Shown here piece by piece: positions 9,234 through 18,034 of a DNA stretch of 34,862 bases. Under the pieces are notes generated by a model. It was not told the DNA's origin. It saw only the letters and a program-made list of their open reading frames with translations, and did no database searches. The stretch lies in assembly GCA_015233155.1 (NCBI GenBank), contig JADFYG010000005.1, forward strand, positions 108,208 through 143,069, in the 5' to 3' direction. The position numbers and the translations under genes were made by a program. Source of the DNA: Candidatus Rifleibacteriota bacterium (GTDB lineage Bacteria; Muiribacteriota; Ozemobacteria; Ozemobacterales; Ozemobacteraceae). Numbering within the stretch: position 1 is the stretch's first letter; each line of letters begins with the position of its first letter.

Positions 9234-9306
9234 TCCCTTCGGGGCCATCCCGGGACATATACTTATAACGAAGTCCGGTTGCCGTATCACGGGGGAATAT
9301 ATTCGC

Positions 9307-10581
9307 ATGACCGAAAAAATTGTTGCCGACCTTGTTATTCATGCTTTGAACGCCGCAGTCCTCTTCCCAACACCGTATCGTGGCCGCGGCACTCCTGTCG
9401 GCTGGAGCGTTGTCGAACAAAGAGATATGTCCATCGCCTCACATGATGGACATATTGTATGGATTGGTCCGGCTTGCGAAATGACTGACCAGATAAGAGT
9501 TACTACCGATTGCGCTTTCATAAACGGTCAAGGCCGGATCGCTATACCCGGCTTCGTCGATTCCCACACACATCTCGTCTACGCAGGCGATCGCAGTGAC
9601 GAGTTCGAAATGCGCGTTCGCGGGAAAACATATCTCGAAATCATGGCTGCCAATGGAGGAATTCTGCGTTCTGTAAAAGCAATCAGGGCGTCATCCGAGG
9701 ATGAGCTGTTTCACGAGTCGGCTCAGCGCCTCTGGAAAATGATAAAAAGCGGAGTAACGACCATCGAGATCAAGAGCGGATACGGCCTTGATCTCGAAAA
9801 CGAGATCAAAATGCTGCGGGTAATCCGGCGGCTCGCGAATGAACTTCCGGTGCGCGTCATACCGACATTCATGGGCGCGCATGTTATTCCGGCTGAACGC
9901 CAAAGTGATTCCGACGCTTTCGTTACTGAACTCTGCGAAATATGGATCCCTGAAATCGCAAAGTCATGTCTGGCAAGTTTTAACGACGTATTTACAGAAA
10001 ACAAGGCATTCAATGTCGCTCAGTCGCTCCGTATTCTCGAGGCAGGCAAACGACACGGCCTCAAGCCTAAAATTCATGCCGACGAAATCAGCGTAATTGG
10101 TGGCGTCGATCTGGCCGTAGAAGTTGGAGCAACAAGCGCTGATCATCTTCTCAAAACCGACGATGCCGGCATCACGCGCCTGGCAAACTCCGGGGTAATA
10201 CCGACACTTCTTCCCGGCACCTCGACTTTCCTGATGGAATCTCATCATGCACCCGCCCGGGCAATGATCGAGGCAGGACTGCCCGTCGCTATTGCCTCAG
10301 ATCACAATCCGGGGAGTTGCCAATTTTTTGGAGCATCCATAATTCAAACGCTGGCCATGCTGCAACTTCGCATGAGCGCCGCCGAAGCTCTCATTGCCGC
10401 CACTCTGCATGCAGCCTTCGCGCTCGATCTTGGCGCTGAAATCGGAGCAATTGAAGTCGGCCGATCGACAGATATCGTTTTGATAGATGCAAATTCATAC
10501 AGATTGCTTCCCTATCGTGCCGGAGATTCTCTCATAGAGACCGTTATTTCGCGGGGAATTCCCGTCTATTCACGAGAATAA
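9307..10581 (+). CDS. hutI: Imidazolonepropionase
   Basis: This amidohydrolase-fold metalloenzyme opens 4-imidazolone-5-propionate to N-formimino-L-glutamate, the third chemical step of the pathway. It has 424 residues. Metal ligands are visible: H87 and H89 in DSHTHLVYAGDR, the His of PTFMGAHVIPAE, the His of KIHADEIS, and the Asp of ASDHNPGSC. The substrate segment ANGGILRSVKA is also present. GGGGGA lies 14 nt before the ATG. The last gene of the hut cluster; the gene order (H, U, formiminotransferase, I) does not follow the step order. No hairpin terminator follows. Confidence 0.96.
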   Translation: MTEKIVADLVIHALNAAVLFPTPYRGRGTPVGWSVVEQRDMSIASHDGHIVWIGPACEMTDQIRVTTDCAFINGQGRIAIPGFVDSHTHLVYAGDRSDEFEMRVRGKTYLEIMAANGGILRSVKAIRASSEDELFHESAQRLWKMIKSGVTTIEIKSGYGLDLENEIKMLRVIRRLANELPVRVIPTFMGAHVIPAERQSDSDAFVTELCEIWIPEIAKSCLASFNDVFTENKAFNVAQSLRILEAGKRHGLKPKIHADEISVIGGVDLAVEVGATSADHLLKTDDAGITRLANSGVIPTLLPGTSTFLMESHHAPARAMIEAGLPVAIASDHNPGSCQFFGASIIQTLAMLQLRMSAAEALIAATLHAAFALDLGAEIGAIEVGRSTDIVLIDANSYRLLPYRAGDSLIETVISRGIPVYSRE

Positions 10582-10606
10582 AGAAATCATTAATTATTCA
10601 CTTTTT

Positions 10607-10637
10607 TTTACACACCCCCCTGTTGTACCTGTATACT
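10607..10637 (+). promoter_or_regulatory. Candidate promoter of the glycine-zipper protein gene
   Basis: TTTACA (10607-10612) and TATACT (10632-10637) resemble sigma70 -35 and -10 boxes, each 5 of 6, but the 19-nt spacer is longer than ideal. It lies about 70 nt before the ATG at 10705. Confidence 0.4.
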
Positions 10638-10704
10638 TGACGCATCTCTGTTAAACGATACTCGAAATTTTGCCGCAGTATCAGCGGCCGTGGAGGTAGG
10701 TAAT

Positions 10705-11775
10705 ATGTTGAACACATGCAGAAAGTGGAATCGATTTCTATCAATCCTTATGGTTGTAGCCTTCATAGGCTCCAGTGCGTCGGTCTACGCCGGAGGCGCT
10801 CCAGCAGTGCCGAGTTCATCAGCGGCAGGGGCAGTCACAACAGCCGGAGGAAAGGCGGCATCCTCTCTTACAGGTTTGGCTATAACTGCCACATCTGCCA
10901 TTGGAGCCAGGCTCGCAATCCAATACATCAACGGTCAGCGTTTTTCTATTAAGAATGCTGCGCAAGCTGTTACCACGCCAAATTTCATCGGAACAGTTGC
11001 GGGCTCTGCTGTTGGCGTAGCCGGTGGGCAACTTACCTCCATGCTCATTAAATCGTTTATACCTGGTCCAATCGGAGCAGTAGCCGGAGCTCTTCTGCCG
11101 GTCCTCGGGGCCAACATCGGCTCCCAAATGGGAGGCTCCGTTGTTGGTGGAGTCACCGGTGGACAGTTCAATCTGGTCAATACCTGGAAAAGTATCAATA
11201 AGGTCGATCTCGTCGGTTCCACGATCGGTTCGACCATAGGCATGATGATCGGCGCCCCGATCCCAGTCATTGGGCCAATCATCGGCGGCATCGTTGGTGG
11301 CTTCCTCGGAAGCACTGTTGCCAAGTGGGTGACGACCGGCTTCAGGGGCACATTGAATCTTAGCAATATCAGCGGTTTCTGGAGAAGGGGAACCAGTGTC
11401 AATCCATTCATCCCACAATCAGGTGTTTCAACCACAGGCGGCGGCCAGAGCCTTGGCATGAATAATGGCGGTCAGTTCAATAGCGGCCTGATCCCGGGCA
11501 ATGACAGAACATCTGCCGTCTCGAATGAAATTCCGGTGACGGGTGGCGCAACTGAAATTCCGGTCAGCGGCAATGTTACCAAAGCCGATGCCCCAAGCGC
11601 GCCGATCTCCGGAGATTTGGGAACAATGGAAAAGAAGTATTACGACATGTATCTCAACTACAACCGCCTGCTCGAGCAGGGCAAGAATGATGAAGCTCAG
11701 AAGCTTTCCGGCGAGTTGAAAGTTGTGGCGGACCAGTATAATGCATTGAAAGCTCAGAAGGGTTCCGCCAAATAA
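10705..11775 (+). CDS. Secreted glycine-zipper protein of unknown function
   Basis: I start at ATG 10705, 8 nt after GGAGG; the GTG at 10690 overlaps that site. The product has 356 residues. A Sec signal peptide covers about 1-31 (RKWNRFL, hydrophobic core, cut near VYA-GG). The middle (about 60-225) is made of small-residue helices with GxxxG-type zippers, such as GANIGSQMGGSVVGG and GPIIGGIVGGFLGS, interrupted by two related modules that contain the words (I)N(G)Q..I/LVN and NTW/NAA. Glycine zippers like these occur in membrane-associated or pore-forming proteins. The last 60 residues form a charged, probably coiled segment (YYDMYLNYNRLLEQGKN). It is followed by a strong terminator, so it is transcribed alone. 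I do not recognise a named family. Confidence 0.7.
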   Translation: MLNTCRKWNRFLSILMVVAFIGSSASVYAGGAPAVPSSSAAGAVTTAGGKAASSLTGLAITATSAIGARLAIQYINGQRFSIKNAAQAVTTPNFIGTVAGSAVGVAGGQLTSMLIKSFIPGPIGAVAGALLPVLGANIGSQMGGSVVGGVTGGQFNLVNTWKSINKVDLVGSTIGSTIGMMIGAPIPVIGPIIGGIVGGFLGSTVAKWVTTGFRGTLNLSNISGFWRRGTSVNPFIPQSGVSTTGGGQSLGMNNGGQFNSGLIPGNDRTSAVSNEIPVTGGATEIPVSGNVTKADAPSAPISGDLGTMEKKYYDMYLNYNRLLEQGKNDEAQKLSGELKVVADQYNALKAQKGSAK

Positions 11776-11808
11776 CCGATAACAACTAATCGATCTCACA
11801 GTAGACGC

Positions 11809-11845
11809 GAACGGGGCAGAGAGCTATCTCTGTCCCGTTCTTTTT
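11809..11845 (+). terminator. Rho-independent terminator after the glycine-zipper gene
   Basis: A 14-bp stem (11809-11822 with 11827-11840, one G-U pair, loop GCTA) is followed at once by TTTTT. Confidence 0.9.
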
Positions 11846-11895
11846 CTATTTCACGCCTTCGGAAACCACTGCGAACTGTCGATGTTAGCCGTAGA

Positions 11896-11913
11896 AGGTT
11901 CATAAAAGAACCT
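11896..11913 (+). promoter_or_regulatory. Small inverted repeat before the propeller protein gene
   Basis: AGGTTC (11896-11901) and GAACCT (11908-11913) pair around ATAAAA, 27 nt before the start codon at 11940. It may be an operator or a leader hairpin; nothing else supports a role. Confidence 0.25.
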
Positions 11914-11939
11914 CACCCCCATCTTCGGAGGCAAACGAA

Positions 11940-12593
11940 ATGATGGAAAAAACCTCGAATTCACGCTGGTTGCTATTTCTGGTTCTGCTGAGCCTGATCA
12001 GCTTCGTCTTCTTTCCGACAACCTCCTATGCAGCCACAAGCTGGCTGAAATATTTCAGGAAGGATACTCTCCTAAACACATATATGAGAGCTTATGCCGT
12101 TCATGGAGACCAACTGTGGGTTGGCACCTACGGCGATGGTGTAGTTATTTACGACGGTTCGAGCACAAAAAATGTCAACAGTAAAAACACCATTACCAAG
12201 CCGGAAAAGCATGACGGGCTGATCAGCGACCTCGTTAACTGCCTGACAATAGATGAACGCGCAGGTCGCGTATGGATCGGGACAAACGAGGGTCTTTCTT
12301 CATGCAATCTCGAAGGCACCGACTGGAAAAGATTTACCACGTCAGAAGGCCTTCCCAACGACGTCGTCAGGGATCTCGCAATCGACGAAAAAGGAAGCCT
12401 CTGGTTAGGAACTCCATCCGGAGTCGCCTGTTTCGACGGCGAAGCCTGGAAGACATATACCACCGCTAACGGTTTATATGAGGACAGCGTCCAGGCACTA
12501 ACGGTAGAGAACGGAGCCGTATGGGTCGCGACAATCGGAGGAGCTGTTTGCCGATACAGCGGGGACACCTGGAAAACGTTCATTCACAACTAA
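11940..12593 (+). CDS. Secreted short beta-propeller protein (two-component-regulator-propeller-like repeats)
   Basis: The product has 217 residues; CGGAGG lies 8 nt before the ATG. A Sec signal peptide covers about 1-32 (WLLFLVLLSLISFVF, cut near SYA-AT). The rest consists of about four repeats with the pattern G.LW(V/I)GT..G....DG..W..(Y/F)T...GL..D.V..L..(D/E), characteristic of Reg_prop beta-propeller blades (clear copies at about 55, 103, 146 and 187). Four blades are too few for a closed seven-blade ring, so it may oligomerise or be a shortened relative of longer sensors. The next gene starts 39 nt downstream, so co-transcription with the unknown protein and the CsgG-like gene is likely. 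Confidence 0.75.
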   Translation: MMEKTSNSRWLLFLVLLSLISFVFFPTTSYAATSWLKYFRKDTLLNTYMRAYAVHGDQLWVGTYGDGVVIYDGSSTKNVNSKNTITKPEKHDGLISDLVNCLTIDERAGRVWIGTNEGLSSCNLEGTDWKRFTTSEGLPNDVVRDLAIDEKGSLWLGTPSGVACFDGEAWKTYTTANGLYEDSVQALTVENGAVWVATIGGAVCRYSGDTWKTFIHN

Positions 12594-12632
12594 GTATGAC
12601 ATTTTATCTGGTTTGTGATAGGGTAAGCGACC

Positions 12633-13613
12633 ATGCGCCCTCAGCACCGCGGAGCCTATGAACACCTCTGGTCCGAACAGAAATACGCCGCACTGGCGAT
12701 TTCCTCGAAACGATTCCAGATCGGCAGTCGTCGCCTCGGAGCGAAGCCACCAAAGATTCTGAGTTTCCTCGATCAGCTTTCAAAGTTTGTATCGACTGAG
12801 CAGAGTGAGTTTTCAAACGCATGGCTGACCGCTTACTCACAAGTTAAAGATCGCATCCCCCGCGATGAACGACGCCCCATTATTGAAGCGCTCCTTGCCG
12901 GAGCTCCATCAGCGAATGATCGTTTGTATGAACAAATCCTCGAACACCACGAAGCCGGTCTTTATGGCTGCCGACTGTTTTTTCCTCGTTGCGGTTCATA
13001 TAAGTTCTGGGATTTCCACGATCTGCCCGGCCTCTGGCAGCTGATGGGCCCATATCTTCTTCACACTGGTTTCGGAGCAATTCGCACGCGCCTGGAAAAA
13101 ATAGGCGGATGCGTCGGCACTGGACTCGATGAAAGACTTGAAATCCTTCGCCGGGGGATTTCCCTAAGCGAATTCGAAACCTGGCCGGAAACCCTGTGCA
13201 AGGCCCTCAAAAAACACGTCATGGTCGCGATTCCGGGCGAACGCGTCTGGCTTCATCCACGGGTAGAATTACCCCTTCCGGCTCCAGTATGCGAACCCGA
13301 AGAGGCCGAAGGCGCCGCTATCGCAGCTCTCGAAACCTTCTGGGATGAAAACCCTGAGGACATTCCTTTGTTACCCGAAGATGATGACTGGCTCGAACGA
13401 TTAACCAACGAGAGGCTCCCAGGTATCGACTGGATTATGCCGGAACACCCCCTGGAAGTGATCAAAACGATTCGTCAGGCTTTTCGTGAACAATCTGAAG
13501 CAGAGGGACGCTCGATTGAAACTGAAGTTATAGCTGAATCTTCCGAAACTAACTTCGATTATCATGATGACGGCAGCGGAGATCCCGCTGAATCTGACTT
13601 TTCGAACGTCTGA
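12633..13613 (+). CDS. Protein of unknown function (326 aa)
   Basis: I do not recognise this family with confidence. The protein has no signal peptide or membrane helix and looks cytoplasmic. The N-terminal 110 residues are helical and Arg/Lys-rich (MRPQHRGAYEHLWSEQ, RIPRDERRPIIEAL), with a vague resemblance to DUF1722/YbgA helical domains. The middle carries a Trp- and Phe-rich part (YKFWDFHDLPGLWQL), and from residue about 215 on it is acidic (PEEAEGAA, LLPEDDDWLERL), ending in a low-complexity acidic tail. It sits between a secreted propeller protein and a CsgG-like protein, 39 and 14 nt away. Codon use is like that of its neighbours, so it is a real gene. Confidence 0.65.
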   Translation: MRPQHRGAYEHLWSEQKYAALAISSKRFQIGSRRLGAKPPKILSFLDQLSKFVSTEQSEFSNAWLTAYSQVKDRIPRDERRPIIEALLAGAPSANDRLYEQILEHHEAGLYGCRLFFPRCGSYKFWDFHDLPGLWQLMGPYLLHTGFGAIRTRLEKIGGCVGTGLDERLEILRRGISLSEFETWPETLCKALKKHVMVAIPGERVWLHPRVELPLPAPVCEPEEAEGAAIAALETFWDENPEDIPLLPEDDDWLERLTNERLPGIDWIMPEHPLEVIKTIRQAFREQSEAEGRSIETEVIAESSETNFDYHDDGSGDPAESDFSNV

Positions 13614-13627
13614 CACGAGAATATGAA

Positions 13628-14812
13628 ATGAAATATTGTTCTTTCAAGCAATTGGCAAATCATACACCTATCGGTTGCCCGATAGCATCTGGGCAAAACA
13701 CTTCCGGAAACCCAGGGCACAGACGAATTGCCGAACTTATTCTGATACTTTTCATTCTCGCGACGACACTGCCCGTCGCCGCCGAAGAAGATATGCTCAA
13801 GTCTCTGATCGAACGCCGTGAAGCTGCAAAAAAACTGGCAGCTGAGCGGCTCAATCCGAACAACGCTCATCTTCATCCAAATCCAGTCGGGCAATCGTCG
13901 GCGCAATCCGCTATAAGAGCGCCCATATCTTCGCTTCCAGTGTCTGTAAAAATGCGTATAGCTATTCTGCCAATTGCCACCAGTGCAGGAAGATGCAGTT
14001 TCGAGGGCGGTCCTTTCGATCCGGGGCGTGCTATTTCAGATCTGCTCATCTCCCGGCTTTCAGGCTCATCACGATTTACCGTATATGACCGCAACAATAT
14101 GCAAATGATCATGCAGGAGCAGAATTTTGGCCAGTCGGGCCGCATAACCGCGGAAACAGCTTCGCGTATCGGTCGACTCGCAGGCGTTCAATATCTCGTC
14201 ACGGGCTCAGTGACTGAATTTTCGCAGGTTGCAACCAAGGGCGGAGGAATAACTCTTCCGACCGAGTGGGGTAAATTTCATGGTGAGGCACACCGTAACA
14301 AGATTCGCACGGCGGTAGAAATACAGGTAATTGACGTTGAAACCGGTCTCGTAGCCGCAGCCATAAGCGACCAGGATGAATCATCCGTCGGTAACGCGGC
14401 ACTTGCAGTAACCGTAAAAGAGATTGAAACCGGATACGATAACGCGGGCTTCCTCAATTCAGCTTTGGGCAAATCGATGAACCGGGTCGCACAAAAACTG
14501 GCAACCCGGCTTGAAGCTGTCGAACTAAGACAAAACGAAACGCTGCAACCCCTTGAAGGCTACGTCATGGGAGTTGAAAGCGATCGTGTATTTCTGAACA
14601 TCGGTTCAAAAGATGGGGTCATGAATGGAATGACCTTTGAAATCGGCCGCCAAAAAGAATTTTCTGACCCGGCCACCGGTGTAATAAAGAAAACCTTCAT
14701 GCCGCTGGGTGAATTGAAAGTCCTCTCCGTCGAGGAAGATTCCTGCGTTGGATCAATGACGGGCTGCCCGGCATCGAATATCGCCGTAAAAGACTTCGCC
14801 CGCCGCCGCTGA
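13628..14812 (+). CDS. CsgG-family outer-membrane-associated protein with FlgT-C-like domain
   Basis: The product has 394 residues. A hydrophobic export segment is displaced from the N-terminus (about 33-52, LILILFILATTLPVAA), so the true start may be further in; upstream of the ATG at 13628 there is only a weak AGA-type site. Residues about 107-300 match the CsgG/HfaB fold: KMRIAILPI, FDPGRAISDLLISRL, FTVYDRNNMQMIMQEQ, GVQYLVTGSVTEF, and VEIQVIDVETGLV. Residues about 315-390 look like the FlgT C-terminal domain (GYVMGVESDRVFLNIGSKDGV). CsgG proper is a lipoprotein that forms the curli export pore; no lipobox Cys is seen here, so this may be a periplasmic or pore-forming relative rather than a curli exporter. 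No curli subunits occur in the window. Confidence 0.8.
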   Translation: MKYCSFKQLANHTPIGCPIASGQNTSGNPGHRRIAELILILFILATTLPVAAEEDMLKSLIERREAAKKLAAERLNPNNAHLHPNPVGQSSAQSAIRAPISSLPVSVKMRIAILPIATSAGRCSFEGGPFDPGRAISDLLISRLSGSSRFTVYDRNNMQMIMQEQNFGQSGRITAETASRIGRLAGVQYLVTGSVTEFSQVATKGGGITLPTEWGKFHGEAHRNKIRTAVEIQVIDVETGLVAAAISDQDESSVGNAALAVTVKEIETGYDNAGFLNSALGKSMNRVAQKLATRLEAVELRQNETLQPLEGYVMGVESDRVFLNIGSKDGVMNGMTFEIGRQKEFSDPATGVIKKTFMPLGELKVLSVEEDSCVGSMTGCPASNIAVKDFARRR

Positions 14813-14830
14813 AACTTTAAGCCTTCAATC

Positions 14831-15907
14831 CTACCTGGCCGCGTAGGAATGCAACCCTGACAGGAGAAGATTCACGCCGAACAGCGTAAATAAAGTGACG
14901 AGAAAGCCAACGAGTGACAATACCGCAGTCCATGTTCCGCGCCACCCCTTTGTCAAACGCACATGCAAATAAATCGAATAGACGAGGAATGTTATCAGAG
15001 CCCAGGTTTCCTTGGGATCCCAGCCCCAGTAACGCCCCCAAGCCTTGTTGGCCCAGACCATTCCGAAGATGATCGCACCAACAGTATATAGAGGATAACC
15101 GAGCGCAATCGCACGGTAGATAAACTCGTCAAGACGTTCTTCAGAAGGAAGTATGCGTTCGGTCGTTTTGCCCACGGAACCTCTGAGCAGATACATGCCA
15201 ACAACCAGAGCAACACTGGCCAAAATCGCCGGACCAATGACCCATGCAAGCATGGTGTGCCACTTGCCTCCGGTTTCGGGATTTTCATTCATACGCATCA
15301 TCAACAAACACATCGAGCCTATGAATCCAAGAGGAACACCCCAGACCAGGAACGCGCATACCTGCCGTTCAAGAGCAGTCGGCGCATTCGCATTTTCACC
15401 GGTCGTCCCACTTTCCGTTACTAAACGACGAAAGCAGTATAAATAACTCAAAGCAAATGCCAGTGCAAAACACGATTCTCCAAGAAAAGCAACGGCCACA
15501 TGGACATGGAGCCAATACGACTGCAGGGCTGGCACAAGTGGGCTGCTTTCCTGTGGGAACAACGAGGCAATACCGGTCATCAGAACCGCAATTACGGCCG
15601 TTCCTCCCTCAACAATGCCAAAAGGCGTCGAACGCGTGAAAGCGAGAGTTATCCAGACAGTAAATGTCGCAAGCGTAACGAGAGATTCATACATGTTTGA
15701 AAGCGGCGGATGGCCGGAAGCCTGCCATCGGAGCCCGAGCGCAATGGTGCCGGCCGTCGCGCCGCCCCAGCTCGCGAGTCTGGCGAAACGATATAGATTC
15801 TCCCGGCCGAGACCGGCCGCAACAACGTGAGCAACGAATGAAAAAAGATATGCGAACAAAGCTAAAGCAAACAACATGGATTCCGGTGACGTCGCGAAGC
15901 TATTCAT
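14831..15907 (-). CDS. ccsA: Cytochrome c biogenesis protein CcsA/ResC (System II haem handling)
   Basis: This integral membrane protein of 358 residues has about eight hydrophobic segments. The diagnostic Trp-rich WWD motif is visible near residues 290-305 (WANKAWGRYWGWDPKETWA), with conserved His residues around it: SYWLHVHVAVAF earlier, and YLHVR later. With ResB it forms the System II complex that brings haem across the membrane and attaches it to CxxCH motifs of exported apocytochromes. Its ATG shares one base with the resB stop (TGATG), so translation is coupled. It ends 18 nt from the CsgG-like stop, convergently. The chemoreceptor with a haem c motif in this window is a potential client. 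Confidence 0.93.
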   Translation of the reverse strand: MNSFATSPESMLFALALFAYLFSFVAHVVAAGLGRENLYRFARLASWGGATAGTIALGLRWQASGHPPLSNMYESLVTLATFTVWITLAFTRSTPFGIVEGGTAVIAVLMTGIASLFPQESSPLVPALQSYWLHVHVAVAFLGESCFALAFALSYLYCFRRLVTESGTTGENANAPTALERQVCAFLVWGVPLGFIGSMCLLMMRMNENPETGGKWHTMLAWVIGPAILASVALVVGMYLLRGSVGKTTERILPSEERLDEFIYRAIALGYPLYTVGAIIFGMVWANKAWGRYWGWDPKETWALITFLVYSIYLHVRLTKGWRGTWTAVLSLVGFLVTLFTLFGVNLLLSGLHSYAAR

Positions 15908-17439
15908 CAGGATTTTCCTTCTTTTTCAACGACGGAAGTACCGTCGGGACCCGACACATGCATAGCGGTTTCGACAAGAGCTTCAAGTGCCGGCACGAGC
16001 ATTATTGGCGGCCGGTTCCCACCAACCGCGAGAATCATCTTTCCATCTGGTTTCAATACCGCCCATTCCTCGCGGTAAGTAACATAAAAAGCAAGACACA
16101 GTCCCATGGTCATTAGAATACACCCTAACCACACGATCGGAACCGATGGATTCGACGCAACCTGCAATCCCGTTTCATTGTCGGTTTCCCCATCTATAAC
16201 AACGAACCGGTATGGCAATGGCTTTTTGGAAAAGTGAGAGCCCATATCCGCAAGCTGTCTCGAGAATGCCCAGGCATCACCGACGGGCTTTTCATCTTTG
16301 TCGTAACCTTCAATTCGGGCAACCGGATTTCGCATCTCGTCGGAAACCGAAACAAACTCCTGATCCATGATTTTGAAATCAGGATAAAAATTGAGCACAA
16401 CGAGCCAATATGGACACCAGTCAAATTTCACGGGTCTTCCGATGGGCATGGAAACTACGCGTGCCTCCGCACTGGTCGCCGAAGCGGCCTCTGCTGCGGT
16501 CGGAACGATTTCTACCCGTATACTGTGATATTTTTTTGCCCAGTCCGACTGGAAAAATGTATAAGCACCCCATGAGAATGGCTCATTCACACGAATAACA
16601 GCACTTGCAACAGTACGGCCATGCTCGACCACAGACACGCTGGAATTCCAGTTGCGGACCATGACTGCTTCGTCCGGTGTTTTTGGTGTATCAACCCACA
16701 GCTTGTTGACCTTCATCTCAAAAACAGGGCTCGCTATACCGGCTCGATACTGCGCATCCAGCTCATCAATACGCTTATGCAGCCCTTCAAGTCGCGGGTC
16801 CTTCGGACTCTCGACCTCTACCCGGCGTCCCCATCTCCGCAATCTATCGCTCTCTACCGCCGCCTTCACGGCTTCCAGCGGAGCAATAGGCATGGAGTCA
16901 CCTTCCATGCCCCTTATTGCCGTTTCGACACCGACCTGGCTCCCATATACGCCGCCGCCCAGGATTATCAACAAACCGACATGAATCAGCAAACCTCCGA
17001 TGAGTGCAGCTCGACCATGGACTCGCAGGAAAACTGACACACCATCTTCGAAATCCCGACGGGTCCAGCCGGAAACGAATCGCGACGGATCTTTTACTCC
17101 GCGTAGTTCACGTGAAACATGAAACGATCGTATTTCCGAAATACTGACGTTTTCCAGTCTTTTGAACAGACGCCGTCTCGTGAACTTGAAGCGAGTCCAT
17201 GTGCAAAACAAAGTACAGAGCGACATCAATCCCAAAGCGCCGATAAATGGCGGGCTATGATATAGATCATCAAAACCTAAAAAGATAATGGTATTTCCAA
17301 AGCGCGGAAACATCGACCGAATCTCAGAAGCCTCACGCTCTTGCGGAATAAGTGTTCCTATGATGGACAGGCATGAAAGCACCGTCAGTAACAATACAGC
17401 TGTTTTAAGTGAAACAAGCAATTTATGAATGGTTCTCAT
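15907..17439 (-). CDS. resB: Cytochrome c biogenesis protein ResB/Ccs1
   Basis: The product has 510 residues with the ResB layout: an N-terminal helix ending in the family motif GTLIPQ, a second helix at about 64-82, a third at about 147-165, a long soluble domain with the NEPFSWGAYTFFQSDW block, and a last helix at about 435-455. ResB binds haem together with CcsA on the outer face of the membrane. The soluble domain contains an Ala-rich insertion (TAAEAASATSAEA). It is the first gene of the two-gene minus-strand operon. There is no Shine-Dalgarno before its ATG, and a strong promoter-like element ends only 10 nt upstream. Confidence 0.93.
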   Translation of the reverse strand: MRTIHKLLVSLKTAVLLLTVLSCLSIIGTLIPQEREASEIRSMFPRFGNTIIFLGFDDLYHSPPFIGALGLMSLCTLFCTWTRFKFTRRRLFKRLENVSISEIRSFHVSRELRGVKDPSRFVSGWTRRDFEDGVSVFLRVHGRAALIGGLLIHVGLLIILGGGVYGSQVGVETAIRGMEGDSMPIAPLEAVKAAVESDRLRRWGRRVEVESPKDPRLEGLHKRIDELDAQYRAGIASPVFEMKVNKLWVDTPKTPDEAVMVRNWNSSVSVVEHGRTVASAVIRVNEPFSWGAYTFFQSDWAKKYHSIRVEIVPTAAEAASATSAEARVVSMPIGRPVKFDWCPYWLVVLNFYPDFKIMDQEFVSVSDEMRNPVARIEGYDKDEKPVGDAWAFSRQLADMGSHFSKKPLPYRFVVIDGETDNETGLQVASNPSVPIVWLGCILMTMGLCLAFYVTYREEWAVLKPDGKMILAVGGNRPPIMLVPALEALVETAMHVSGPDGTSVVEKEGKS

Positions 17440-17449
17440 AGCGTCGCGC

Positions 17450-17478
17450 AGTATAGTTTAAAATAATCTTCGATGCAA
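17450..17478 (-). promoter_or_regulatory. Promoter of resB-ccsA, almost touching the start codon
   Basis: Read on the minus strand: TTGCAT (17473-17478), a 17-nt spacer, and TATACT (17450-17455). Only 10 nt separate the -10 from the resB ATG (17437-17439), so the transcript would have a leader of about 3 nt and no Shine-Dalgarno. Confidence 0.6.
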
Positions 17479-17517
17479 CTGCAAATGATACCCGCAAATG
17501 ACCTGTTAAGGATCTAT

Positions 17518-17598
17518 ATGAAAGCCGAACCGGCTGTGTTACCATCAGGTTTGAGTGAAAATATAAAGGATTTTTGTAGTGCGCTTTTTTTTAATTGA
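17518..17598 (+). CDS. Possible 26-aa leader ORF overlapping the dehydratase start
   Basis: An ATG at 17518 has AAGGA 6-7 nt upstream and opens a 26-codon frame (MKAEPAVLPSGL...) that ends 20 nt inside the FabZ-like gene in another frame. It may be a translationally coupled leader, or a chance ORF. There is no homology that I can recognise. Confidence 0.25.
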   Translation: MKAEPAVLPSGLSENIKDFCSALFFN

Positions 17599-18034
17599 CC
17601 GTATCACCCACTGGGAAGTGGGCTCCAACGCTGAAGCGATAAAGAATATCGCTCTCAGCGAAGATTTTTTCTCAGATCACTTTCCGAGAAGGCCTGTCAT
17701 GCCTGGAGTATTGATTATAGAAGGCATGGCTCAATTAGCCGGTCTGCTTCTCGAAGCCGGACTACACGCACAGTTCGACAAATCCGCCAAAGCGGTCATT
17801 ACGATTCTCGAACGCGCCAAATTCCGCGACCTTGTCAAACCTGGTGATACGCTGACATACACCGCCAGGCAACTCTCGCTGAATGAAACAGCCGGGAAAG
17901 CCGCCGTTGAAGCAAAGCGTGATGGTCGGCTGATAACCGCGACAGAAATGGTTTTCTCGTTCCGGGAAGTAGATGACCCTCAACTCGACGAACGCCGACA
18001 ACGCCTTCTGGATCTATGGAGAACCCCGCAATGA
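17579..18034 (+). CDS. FabZ-like 3-hydroxyacyl-ACP dehydratase
   Basis: This hotdog-fold enzyme of 151 residues starts at GTG 17579, 8 nt after AAAGGA. The catalytic pair is present: H34 in DHFPRRPVMPG and E48 in VLIIEGMAQLAG. It removes water from 3-hydroxyacyl-ACP to make the trans-2-enoyl product. It is first in a tight plus-strand cassette of fatty-acid/polyketide genes and overlaps the ketosynthase start by an ATGA junction. The C-terminal extension (DPQLDERRQRLLDLW) is somewhat longer than in housekeeping FabZ. Because it sits with a double ketosynthase, a pathway-specific role is more likely than general fatty acid synthesis. Confidence 0.92.
   Translation: MRFFLIDRITHWEVGSNAEAIKNIALSEDFFSDHFPRRPVMPGVLIIEGMAQLAGLLLEAGLHAQFDKSAKAVITILERAKFRDLVKPGDTLTYTARQLSLNETAGKAAVEAKRDGRLITATEMVFSFREVDDPQLDERRQRLLDLWRTPQ

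Noticed and set aside
8685..9308. 207-residue minus-strand ORF over the formimidoyltransferase gene
   Set aside because: Shadow of a strongly conserved plus-strand gene.
10819..11459. Two long minus-strand ORFs over the glycine-zipper gene
   Set aside because: They are caused by the Gly/Ala-rich codon pattern of the true gene, which has a signal peptide and ribosome site.
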